From assembly GCF_003937945.1 (NCBI RefSeq), contig NZ_RSEC01000059.1, forward strand, positions 479,422 through 543,421: a DNA stretch of 64,000 nt. Reading direction: 5' to 3'. This stretch comes from Amycolatopsis eburnea (GTDB taxonomy: Bacteria; Actinomycetota; Actinomycetes; Mycobacteriales; Pseudonocardiaceae). The notes under the pieces were generated by a model. The model saw only the letters and a list, made by a program, of their open reading frames with translations. It ran no database searches and was not told the DNA's origin. Each line of letters starts with the position of its first letter. Positions within the stretch are counted from its first letter, which is position 1. Positions 16,396 to 23,417 of this stretch are shown piece by piece. A program made the position numbers and the translations under genes.

Positions 16396-17430
16396 GTGCG
16401 TTACCAGGCTTTCGGACGAAACAGCGGGCTGCGGATCTCGGAGTACGTGCTGGGCACGGCCAACTTCGGCTCGGCACCCACCGCCGCGGGCGTCGCGGGC
16501 GCGAAGGCGATCTTCGAGGACTTCGTCGCGGCCGGCGGCACCACGTTCGACGTCTCGAACATCTACCAGGACGGTGAGGCCGAGACCGTCCTCGGCGACC
16601 TCGTCGGCCGCGAGCGCGACGACTTCGTGCTGATCACCAAGTACAGCGGCAGCCGGCAGGCGGCGGTCCGGCCGGGCACCACCGGCAACAGCCGCAAGAC
16701 GATGATCCGCTCCCTGGAGGAAAGCCTGCGGCGCCTGAAGACCGGCTACGTCGACGTCTTCATGCCGCACTTCCCCGACGGCGTGACGCCGACGGAGGAG
16801 ATCCTCGCCGGCTTCGAGGACCTGATCCGCGCGGGCAAGATCCGCTACGGCGGGCTGTCGAACTTCCCGGCCTGGCGGGTCGCCGGCGCCGCGGTCCGGG
16901 CGGAGCTGGGCGGCCACCCCGCGCTGCCCGGCATCCAGACCGAGTACAGCCTGGCCGAGCGGTCCGCGGAACGGGAGCTGCTCCCGATGGCCGAGGCCCA
17001 CGGGCTCGGCGTCGTCCTGTACTCGCCGCTGGCGGGCGGGCTGCTGACCGGGAAGTACCGGCGCGGCGAGCCGGGCAGGCTCAGCGCCCGGCCCGCCGAC
17101 GCCGGGAAGGCGGCCGTGGCGGACGCCGTCCTCGACGTCGCCGAGCGCACCGGGATCGGGCCGGTCCAGGTCGCCTTGGCGTGGCTGCGCCGTCGCGCCG
17201 CCGAGGCCCGGACCTCGCTGGTCCCCATCGTGGGCCCGCGCACCCCGGCCCACCTGCGGGGCTACCTCGACGCGCTGGACGTCGAACTCGCCGACGAGCA
17301 CGACCGGCGGCTGACGGCGGCGGGTGCCCTCCGGCTGGGTGCGCCCCACGAGGACGTGGCGGCCGCGCTCGCCCACGGCGTCGACGGGGACCGGAGCCTC
17401 CTCGACGCCCCGCCCGTTCCCGTGCGGTGA
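16396..17430 (+). CDS. aldo/keto reductase
   Basis: NADPH-dependent carbonyl reductase of the (beta/alpha)8 aldo/keto reductase family, 344 aa. The catalytic tetrad is visible as Asp52, Tyr57 (FDVSNIYQDGEAE), Lys82 (LITKYSG) and His125 (FMPHFPDG). GIQTEYSLAERSAE and the C-terminal IVGPRTPAHL cofactor segment follow. This resembles the potassium-channel-beta/YghZ-type AKRs. The GTG start has CAGGAGA seven bases ahead. It is controlled in all likelihood by the divergent TetR gene. It meets the chorismate mutase gene tail to tail with a 20-base gap. Confidence 0.92.
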   Translation: MRYQAFGRNSGLRISEYVLGTANFGSAPTAAGVAGAKAIFEDFVAAGGTTFDVSNIYQDGEAETVLGDLVGRERDDFVLITKYSGSRQAAVRPGTTGNSRKTMIRSLEESLRRLKTGYVDVFMPHFPDGVTPTEEILAGFEDLIRAGKIRYGGLSNFPAWRVAGAAVRAELGGHPALPGIQTEYSLAERSAERELLPMAEAHGLGVVLYSPLAGGLLTGKYRRGEPGRLSARPADAGKAAVADAVLDVAERTGIGPVQVALAWLRRRAAEARTSLVPIVGPRTPAHLRGYLDALDVELADEHDRRLTAAGALRLGAPHEDVAAALAHGVDGDRSLLDAPPVPVR

Positions 17431-17450
17431 AGCCGCCTGTCCGAAGCGCG

Positions 17451-18056
17451 TTACGCCGGGTCGGCAGGGCACACGGAGTGCACGGCGGTGCCGAGCGCCT
17501 GGCGGTGCAGCTCGTCCAGCCGATCCAGGACCACCGCCGAGCCGGCGGCCAGCGCCAGCTGGGCGGTGCACGGGATCCGCCGGGCGCGAACGTCCACAGT
17601 GGCCTTCAGCTGCGCGAGCAGCTCCGTGGTCAGCCGGTCGAGCCGCGCGCGGATCTGGCCGAGGTCCGGACGGGTGACCGGCGCTTCGTCGGGGTGCGCG
17701 GTCCAGCGGGCGAACAGCCCCCGCTGCACCACCTTGCTCGCGCTGATCTGGTCGCGGAAGAACACCGCCGCCGCGTCCGGGTCCAGTCCGAGGGCGCCGG
17801 CCTGCGTGCGCACCTGGGCCAGCACCTGCTCCTCGCGCGCGGGGTCGTCGATCGGGGAGTCGGTGCCGAACTTGGCCGCCGCCACGTCGTCGCCCACGCG
17901 CAGGCGGTCGACGACCAGGTCGGTCAGGGCGCCGAGCCTGCCGAGCGAGCCGCTCGGCGCGGAACCGGCGGCGGATGCGGGAACGGTCAGCGTCATCGTG
18001 CCGGCCACCGTCAGTGCGATGGCGGCGATGCCGCGGGCCACGGTGCTCGTCCTCAC
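17451..18056 (-). CDS. secreted AroQ-gamma (periplasmic-type) chorismate mutase
   Basis: Converts chorismate to prephenate; this all-helical gamma class is exported. The 201-aa protein starts VRTSTVARG and has a signal peptide ending near residue 30 (PASAA). Active-site residues Arg51 (VVDRL), Lys62 (AAKF) and Arg74 (DPARE) keep the 11- and 12-residue spacing of the Mycobacterium tuberculosis secreted enzyme (Arg49, Lys60, Arg72). Gln111 stands where that enzyme has Glu109. Two cysteines near the C-terminus could form the family disulfide. A longer frame reaches 18170, but the GTG at 18056 with AGGAAAG upstream places the signal peptide at the N-terminus. Confidence 0.85.
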   Translation of the reverse strand: MRTSTVARGIAAIALTVAGTMTLTVPASAAGSAPSGSLGRLGALTDLVVDRLRVGDDVAAAKFGTDSPIDDPAREEQVLAQVRTQAGALGLDPDAAAVFFRDQISASKVVQRGLFARWTAHPDEAPVTRPDLGQIRARLDRLTTELLAQLKATVDVRARRIPCTAQLALAAGSAVVLDRLDELHRQALGTAVHSVCPADPA

Positions 18057-18159
18057 CTGCTTGCTCGCTTTCCTCGGTACGCGCCCGGCGGGGGCCGGCC
18101 GCCGGTCCATCATGGCGTACCGCGCAAGACTGACCGTTCTCTCCGCTAAACTCGGCCGG

Positions 18160-18750
18160 ATGGTGCGCACTGCTCGAGGTCAGGTCTCCGAAGCGCGGTC
18201 GCGGCTGCTCGCGACGGCCACGCGGATCTTCTACGCCGAGGGTCTGCACTCCGTGGGGATCGACCGCGTCGTCGCGGAGGCGAAGGTCACCCGCGCCACG
18301 CTGTACCGGCACTTCCCGAGCAAGGACGACCTCGTCGTCGCGTACCTGCAGGGTGTCCACGAGATGGAGCGCGACGGGATCGACAAGGCCGTCGCCGGTG
18401 GTCTGCCGGCGGCCGACGGCCTGCGGGCGATCGCCAAGACGATCGCCGACGGCATCGGGTCGCCGCACTTCCGGGGCTGCGCGTTCCTCAACGCGGTGGC
18501 GGAGTACCCGGACCCCGCGCACCCCGTGCACCAGGCCGTCCTCGCGCATCGCGAGTGGTTCCTCCGCACGGTCACGGACCTGCTCGCGCAGGTGGGCGAG
18601 ACCCCGCCGGAGCCCGCGGGACGGCACTTCGTGATGCTGCGCGACGGCGCGATGACGGCCGGCTGCCTCTCGGATCCCGCTGAGGTCTGCGAAACGTTCC
18701 TCCAGGGCGTCGACGGGATCCTGGAGCACCGGCTCGCCGCGGGGAACTGA
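18160..18750 (+). CDS. TetR-family transcriptional regulator
   Basis: TetR regulator of 196 aa with helix-turn-helix residues 10-57 (EARSRLLATATRIFYAEG, then VTRATLYRHFPSKDDL). The C-terminal domain has the AHPVHQAVLAHREW pattern common in regulators of small oxidative-stress or quinone-response genes. It stands 103 bases upstream of the chorismate mutase on the other strand. A membrane protein gene follows on the same strand behind two copies of a TetR-like operator, so the membrane protein is the most likely target. Confidence 0.9.
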   Translation: MVRTARGQVSEARSRLLATATRIFYAEGLHSVGIDRVVAEAKVTRATLYRHFPSKDDLVVAYLQGVHEMERDGIDKAVAGGLPAADGLRAIAKTIADGIGSPHFRGCAFLNAVAEYPDPAHPVHQAVLAHREWFLRTVTDLLAQVGETPPEPAGRHFVMLRDGAMTAGCLSDPAEVCETFLQGVDGILEHRLAAGN

Positions 18751-18771
18751 CCGCCGCGCGCGTAAGAAAAT

Positions 18772-18842
18772 AGATAGAACGATCTGTCTTGACATGACCT
18801 CGCCGGACCGACACCCTGAGATGAGATAGAACGTTCGGTCTT
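18772..18842. promoter_or_regulatory. duplicated TetR-type operator and promoter of the membrane protein gene
   Basis: Two partly symmetric sites are present: AGATAGAACGATCTGTCTT at 18772-18790 and AGATAGAACGTTCGGTCTT at 18824-18842, with starts 52 bases (about five helical turns) apart. A TTGACA hexamer (18789-18794) overlaps the first, and the second overlaps the region just ahead of the ribosome site. Two sites on one DNA face suit cooperative TetR repression by the regulator encoded immediately upstream. Confidence 0.6.
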
Positions 18843-18854
18843 GTGAAAGGGATC

Positions 18855-19418
18855 ATGGTGACTACTGTCGACACGCCCGTTGCTGGTGGGTTCGCCCCGG
18901 CGCTGCGCCGGTTGTACTTCGTGCGGTTCGCGTTCGCCATCGTGTGGGCGGCCCTGGTGTTCCTGACGACCAAGTCGGGGCTGGGGGCGGTCGGCGTCGC
19001 GCTGGTCGTCGTGTACCCGCTGTTCGACGTCGGTGCGGCCGTTGTGGACGCTCGATCGGCGAAGGGGACCGGCTCGGTCACCGGGCTCTACGTGAACATG
19101 GCGATCAGCCTGCTCGCCACCGTCGGCATCGGGATCGCTGCCGCGTCGGGCATCCCGGCGGTGCTGCGGGTGTGGGGTGCCTGGGCGATCGTGGCCGGTC
19201 TGGTCCAGCTGGCCGTCGGCGTCTCCCGGCGCAAGATGGGCGGCCAGTGGCCGATGATCCTCAGCGGCGGCATCTCCGTGCTGGCCGGGGCCAACTTCGT
19301 CATCAGCGCCGCCGCGGCCAGCCCCGCACTGTCCAGTGTGGCCGGTTACGCCGTCCTCGGCGGCATCTTCTTCCTCGTCTCGGCGCTCCGCCTCGGCCGC
19401 GCCGCCAAGGGGAACTGA
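18855..19418 (+). CDS. small integral membrane protein, DUF308/HdeD-like
   Basis: Protein of 187 aa predicted to be almost entirely membrane: about six hydrophobic segments separated by short loops (for example FAIVWAALVFL, LLATVGIGIA and YAVLGGIFFLV). The layout resembles DUF308/HdeD-like proteins, although I cannot confirm the family. ATG 18855 and GTG 18858 are adjacent candidates. AAAGGG lies three bases from the ATG and six from the GTG, so the GTG may be used. The duplicated operator upstream ties it to the preceding TetR gene. Its function is unknown. Confidence 0.75.
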   Translation: MVTTVDTPVAGGFAPALRRLYFVRFAFAIVWAALVFLTTKSGLGAVGVALVVVYPLFDVGAAVVDARSAKGTGSVTGLYVNMAISLLATVGIGIAAASGIPAVLRVWGAWAIVAGLVQLAVGVSRRKMGGQWPMILSGGISVLAGANFVISAAAASPALSSVAGYAVLGGIFFLVSALRLGRAAKGN

Positions 19419-19427
19419 CCCCGCCCG

Positions 19428-20018
19428 TCAGCGAGGGGTGGCCTCGGCGGTGAGCGCCGACCGGATGGCACGCTCGACGATGTCTTCGAGCGCCGCCGGG
19501 ATCGGCCGGTCCGCGCCGAGGTAGCGGCGTACCGCGGCGTAGGGCAGGTCGACGACGATGAGCAGGATCTCCGCCGTGCCGCGCCCGGTCGCCGCCTTCA
19601 GGTCGGTCACCAGGCGGCGGATGTGCCGGTCCCACTCGGCCTGGTCGGTCTCCCGGGCCTGCCTGCTTTCCGCGGGCCAGGCGGCGGGTTCGAAGGAGCC
19701 GAGGCCGGTAAGCAGCACTCGGGCGTCGGCCGGGTTGGCGCGGCACCAGGACACCGTCCGGCGCCCGAGCGCGACCGCCGCGGCCACCGGCTCGTCGTCG
19801 AAGAGCGGGCGCAGCTCGGCGTGGAAGCTCCGCGCCGCCCGGTTCCAGACGGCGGCGAGCAGGGCCGCGCGGTTGGGGAACCGGTGGTAGACGGACCCGC
19901 TGGACACCGCGGCTTCCCGGATCACGCCGGCGATGGTGATCGCGTCGGCGCTGCCCGCAGCGAGCAGCCGGGTGGCCGCGTCGAGGATCGTCGACGTGTC
20001 GTGCACGAGGCGGGCCAT
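19428..20018 (-). CDS. TetR-family transcriptional regulator
   Basis: TetR-like regulator of 196 aa with helix-turn-helix residues about 8-52 (TSTILDAATRLLAAG, then AVSSGSVYHRFPNRAAL). The ligand domain is helical and ends SALTAEATPR. It diverges from the zinc alcohol dehydrogenase across 65 bases that contain a 16-base perfect palindrome, so it probably represses both genes. It ends nine bases from the convergent membrane protein gene. Confidence 0.9.
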   Translation of the reverse strand: MARLVHDTSTILDAATRLLAAGSADAITIAGVIREAAVSSGSVYHRFPNRAALLAAVWNRAARSFHAELRPLFDDEPVAAAVALGRRTVSWCRANPADARVLLTGLGSFEPAAWPAESRQARETDQAEWDRHIRRLVTDLKAATGRGTAEILLIVVDLPYAAVRRYLGADRPIPAALEDIVERAIRSALTAEATPR

Positions 20019-20051
20019 GGGTTGACGATACCGAACGCTCCTTCTAGAGTC

Positions 20052-20067
20052 TGCTCTCTAGAGAGCA
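20052..20067. promoter_or_regulatory. 16-base perfect palindrome, TetR operator candidate
   Basis: TGCTCTCTAGAGAGCA lies between the divergent TetR and alcohol dehydrogenase genes, seven bases before the AAGGAG of the dehydrogenase. A second TCTAGAG half-element starts at 20044. The symmetry, position and size suit a TetR dimer site that blocks both promoters. Confidence 0.62.
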
Positions 20068-20083
20068 ACGTCTAAGGAGTGCC

Positions 20084-21103
20084 GTGCAGAGCCTCGTCGT
20101 CACCGGTCCGCGCGCCCTGGAATGGCAGGACCGGCCGGCGCCGCGCCTGTCCGCACCCGGGGACGCGCTGGTGCGGCCGATCGCCTCGTCCGCCTGCGAC
20201 CTCGACCGCAGGCTCGTGGTGTCGCCCGCGCCGTTCGAAACCCCGTTCGCGCTCGGCCACGAAGCGGTCGGCGAGATCGTCGACCTCGACGACGGCGATT
20301 CGCCGTTGCGCGTCGGCCAGCGGGTGGTGATCCCGTGGCACATCAGCTGCGGCACCTGCGAGAACTGCCGTCGGGACCTGCCGGGCGCCTGCGCTTCGGT
20401 GCCGCGCCTGGCGTCCTTCGGCACGAGCGCCGGCGGGCTTTGGGGCGGGTTGTTCGACGAGCTGGTCCGGGTTCCGTGGGCTCGCCACACCCTCACGCCG
20501 CTGCCCGCGGCCGTCGACCCGTTCCTGGCCGCCTCGGCCGCCGACAACCTCACCGACGCGTTCCAGGCCGTCCGCCCGACCCTCGACGCCCAGCCCGGCG
20601 CGGAAGTGCTCGTCGTCGGCGGGACGGCGAGCCTGGGGCTGCTGACCGTCCTGAGCGCCGTCGCGCTGGGCGCGGGGAAGGTCACGTACCTCGACGTCGA
20701 CGCGGGACGCTGCGCCAAGGCCGCCGCCGCGGGTGCGACGGTCGTCGCGGCCGATGCGTACCCCGAGCGGCTCGAGGGGACCTTCGACCTCGTCGTGGAC
20801 GCGTCGGCGGCGAGCGCGGGGTTCCGGTGTGCGTTGCTGTCGACCCGCCCGGGTGGGACGTGCGTGATCCGGTCCGTCTACTTCGGAGAGCCGCGGCTGC
20901 CGTACTTCTCCTTGTACGGCACGGGAATCACCCTCGTGGTGGGGCCGCCGCACGCGAGCCCGCACGTTCCCGGGGTGCTGAAGCTGGTCGGTGACGGGAC
21001 TTTGGACCCGTCGCCGATGCTGGCCGGTCCGTTCGGTTACGACGACGCCGTCGGGGTGCTGCTGGATCCGCCGCCCGGGAAGCCGGTCTTCGTCCGCCCT
21101 TGA
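20084..21103 (+). CDS. zinc-dependent alcohol dehydrogenase (MDR family)
   Basis: Medium-chain dehydrogenase of 339 aa. Catalytic zinc ligands are likely Cys38, His59 and Glu60 (ALGHEAVG). The structural zinc loop has four cysteines at 89, 92, 95 and 103 (CGTCENCRRDLPGAC). The Rossmann motif is GGTASLG, followed by an acidic residue in DVDAGR that favours NAD+. The GTG start has AAGGAG five bases ahead. The divergent TetR gene likely regulates it by substrate release. It is followed by an RraA-family gene after 91 bases, which hints at a sugar-acid or polyol route. Confidence 0.9.
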   Translation: MQSLVVTGPRALEWQDRPAPRLSAPGDALVRPIASSACDLDRRLVVSPAPFETPFALGHEAVGEIVDLDDGDSPLRVGQRVVIPWHISCGTCENCRRDLPGACASVPRLASFGTSAGGLWGGLFDELVRVPWARHTLTPLPAAVDPFLAASAADNLTDAFQAVRPTLDAQPGAEVLVVGGTASLGLLTVLSAVALGAGKVTYLDVDAGRCAKAAAAGATVVAADAYPERLEGTFDLVVDASAASAGFRCALLSTRPGGTCVIRSVYFGEPRLPYFSLYGTGITLVVGPPHASPHVPGVLKLVGDGTLDPSPMLAGPFGYDDAVGVLLDPPPGKPVFVRP

Positions 21104-21194
21104 GCGGCAGCGCACCCTTTCCTCTCGTCCGGCGAGGTGAAAGACTCGTTCGAAGTGAGGCTCAGCGAACCGCGGATCCGAGGGAGCTACCGAC

Positions 21195-21935
21195 TTGGCC
21201 GAGACGCACGACATCGTTCGCCCGCCCGCCGAGCTCAGTGCGGCCCTCGCCGCCATCGGCAGCGCGACGGCCAGCGGCGAACTCAGCCGCATGGGGATTC
21301 GCAGCGCTTTCATCCGTGGCCCGGTCTCCGTCACGCCCGGAGTGCGCGTGGCCGGTCCGGCGCTGACGCTGCAATTCCTGCCGAAGCGCGAAGACCGCTA
21401 CCCGGTCGACGAGTACGAAGAACCGGAAAAGCAGTTGCACCGCCACGTCATGTACCACGCCCAGCCCGGCGACATGATCGTCGTCGACGCGCGCGGGGAC
21501 ATGGAAAGCGGCGTGTTCGGCGAAATGATGCTGACCTACTTCAAGGGCCGCGGCGGCGTCGGCGTGGTCGTCGACGGGTGCCTGCGCGACACCGGTGAGG
21601 CCAAGCAACTCGGTCTCGGGCTGTGGATCCGGGGCGCCACCCCGAACTTCCACGCCCAGACCGGCATCGTCCCGGCCGCGGTCAACGTGCCGGTGGCCTG
21701 CGGGGGCACGCTCGTCGAGCCCGGCGACATCGTCGTCGCCGATGACGACGGGGCGGTCGTCGTGCCGGTCGAGCTCGCGCCCGCGCTGGTGGCTCATGCG
21801 CAGGAACACGCGGAATGGGAGGAGTTCTCGCGGATCCGGCTGGCCGAAGGCGGTGACCTGCGGCGGTACTACCCGCTCTCGGACGAGGCCCGGCCCGAGT
21901 ACGAGCGGTGGCGTGCCGAACAGGACCGCGCCTAG
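21195..21935 (+). CDS. RraA-family protein (aldolase/decarboxylase-like)
   Basis: RraA fold protein of 246 aa, longer than RNase E inhibitor RraA (about 160 aa) and more like 4-hydroxy-4-methyl-2-oxoglutarate/oxaloacetate aldolases and sugar-acid decarboxylases. The active-site signature is GGVGVVVDGCLRD with Asp127, Arg131 and Asp132; Arg-Asp is the divalent-metal catalytic motif. The TTG start follows AGGGAG. The TAG stop at 21933-21935 is the first part of a terminal inverted repeat (21932-22167). Neighbouring enolase-superfamily, Gfo/Idh and sugar importer genes support a role in sugar-acid catabolism. Confidence 0.82.
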   Translation: MAETHDIVRPPAELSAALAAIGSATASGELSRMGIRSAFIRGPVSVTPGVRVAGPALTLQFLPKREDRYPVDEYEEPEKQLHRHVMYHAQPGDMIVVDARGDMESGVFGEMMLTYFKGRGGVGVVVDGCLRDTGEAKQLGLGLWIRGATPNFHAQTGIVPAAVNVPVACGGTLVEPGDIVVADDDGAVVVPVELAPALVAHAQEHAEWEEFSRIRLAEGGDLRRYYPLSDEARPEYERWRAEQDRA

Positions 21936-22167
21936 GGCCTGTATCGAAATCGTTCAGAGCCGTTCGGCGACCGTGGCCCCGCCTCCTGGCCGCGGCAAAG
22001 TCCTGGCCGCGTGGTCTGCCCGGCGTCGCGGGGATGTCATGAAAGGGTCGTTCATGTCGTCCGGCGAGATGAACGACCCTTTCATGACATCGCGGATGGT
22101 CGGCGGACCACCCGCCGGCTGTCCGCACCGACACCGACACCGACGCCGATTTCGGTACAGGCCCTAG
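21932..22167. mobile_element. MITE-like element with 21-base terminal inverted repeats and CTAG ends
   Basis: The left end CTAGGGCCTGTATCGAAATC (to 21952) and the right end, whose reverse complement starts CTAGGGCCTGTACCGAAATC (22147-22167), match in 20 of 21 bases. Both outer four bases are CTAG, consistent with a target duplication of the YTAR type used by IS5-group transposases. There is no coding sequence inside. A family B palindrome and a short ACCGAC tandem occupy the interior. The stop codons of both convergent neighbours are TAGs from the CTAG ends. No matching transposase is in the window. Confidence 0.55.
22036..22088. repeat. family B palindromic repeat, copy 1
   Basis: A perfect 22-base inverted repeat: the left arm ATGTCATGAAAGGGTCGTTC (continuing to 22055), a 13-base centre with CGTCCGGCGA, and the right arm 22069-22090. 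The 53-base core aligns without gaps to family A. It lies in the middle of the MITE-like element, between convergent genes, and would form a long hairpin in either transcript, without a U-tract. Confidence 0.85.
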
Positions 22168-23417
22168 CTCCACAGGCGGTCGTGGCTGGATTCGGCGTCC
22201 CAGTGCGTCGTTTCGGCGAAGAACACCGGATCGCGCGGGTCGAGGTGGCGGCGCAGCAGGTCCTCGTTGAGGTCGCCGAAGCCCAGGCCCGGCGTGTCCG
22301 GCACCGCGATGTGGCCGTCCCGGATCAGCGGGCCGGTGACGAGGTCGCTCCAGAACTCGACGTCGGCCGCGTGGTGTTCGAGGGCCAGGAAGTTCTCCGT
22401 GGCGGCGGCCAGGTGCACGCACGCCATCGTCGCGATCGGGGACGCCGCCAGGTGCAGCGCCATCGCGATCCCGCGCTCCTGCGCGTAGTCGCCGAGCCGC
22501 TTGGTCTCCGCGAGCCCGCCCGATGTCGCTGGGTCGGGGTGCACGACGCGGATGGCGCCGGCGTCCAGCAGCGGCCGGAAGCCGTCCAGCAGGTAGATGT
22601 CCTCCCCGGTGCACGTCGGCACCGCGACCGACGCCGTGAGCTGGCGCCACTGGTCGGTCAGCTGCCAGGGGAGCAGGTCTTCGATCCACGCCAGGGTGAA
22701 CGGTTCCAGCGCGCGGCCGATCCGGATGCACGAGTCCAGGGCGATGTGACCGAAGTGGTCGGCGGCGAGCGCGACGTCGTAGCCGACGACCGACCGCACG
22801 ATGTCCACATAGGACACGAGGTGCTCGACGCCGCGCGCGGTGACCTGGATGCCGGTGAACGGGTGCATCGTCGTGTCGTCCGCGCGGGCACCCGGGGGCG
22901 CGATCAGCGCGCCCGGCACGTCCCACAGCAGGTCGACGCCCACGTCCATCTTCAGCATCGTGAACCCGCGCCGCTTGCGCTCCAGCAGCCGGGCGCCCAT
23001 CTCGTGCGGGTCCGGCAGCGACGGTGTGTCCGCGTAGCACCGGATCTCGTCCCGGAACCGGCCGCCGATCAGCGCGTACGCGGGCACGCCGTACGCCTTG
23101 CCCGCCAGGTCCATCAGCGCCATCTCGACGCCGGAGACCCCGCCGCCCTGGCGGCCGTGGTGCCCGAACTGCTTGATCTTGCGGAAGATCTTGTCGACGT
23201 TGCACGGGTTTTCCCCGACGAGCCTGCTCTTGAGCACGAGCGCGTAGGTGGCGCTGGCCTGGTCGCGCACCTCGCCGTAGCCGGACAGCCCCTGGTTGGT
23301 GTCGATCCGGATGACCGACGAGCGGAACGGCACGCCGGTCAGGTTCGCGATCCGCAGGTCGGTGATGCGCAGGTCGCTCGGCCGGGACGCGGTCGCGACG
23401 TGCTCCTCGGTGATCAC
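22164..23417 (-). CDS. enolase-superfamily (mandelate racemase/muconate lactonizing) enzyme
   Basis: Sugar-acid dehydratase or racemase-like enzyme of 417 aa. The N-terminal capping domain is residues about 15-140. The barrel carries metal ligands in ALAADHFGHIALDS, EPFTLAWIEDLLPW and TCTGEDIYLL, and a His near SPIAT (ALHLAASP). The lysine of MLKMDVG is in the usual second-strand position. The GTG start overlaps the permease stop as GTGA, making it the last gene of a GntR-Gfo/Idh-binding protein-permease-enolase operon. An acid sugar is therefore the probable imported substrate or product. Its TAG stop is part of the CTAG end of the MITE-like element. Confidence 0.9.
   Translation of the reverse strand: MITEEHVATASRPSDLRITDLRIANLTGVPFRSSVIRIDTNQGLSGYGEVRDQASATYALVLKSRLVGENPCNVDKIFRKIKQFGHHGRQGGGVSGVEMALMDLAGKAYGVPAYALIGGRFRDEIRCYADTPSLPDPHEMGARLLERKRRGFTMLKMDVGVDLLWDVPGALIAPPGARADDTTMHPFTGIQVTARGVEHLVSYVDIVRSVVGYDVALAADHFGHIALDSCIRIGRALEPFTLAWIEDLLPWQLTDQWRQLTASVAVPTCTGEDIYLLDGFRPLLDAGAIRVVHPDPATSGGLAETKRLGDYAQERGIAMALHLAASPIATMACVHLAAATENFLALEHHAADVEFWSDLVTGPLIRDGHIAVPDTPGLGFGDLNEDLLRRHLDPRDPVFFAETTHWDAESSHDRLWS

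Noticed and set aside
22121..22150. ACCGAC tandem as a microsatellite of interest
   Set aside because: There are only three imperfect units inside the MITE-like element, too short to support a separate claim.
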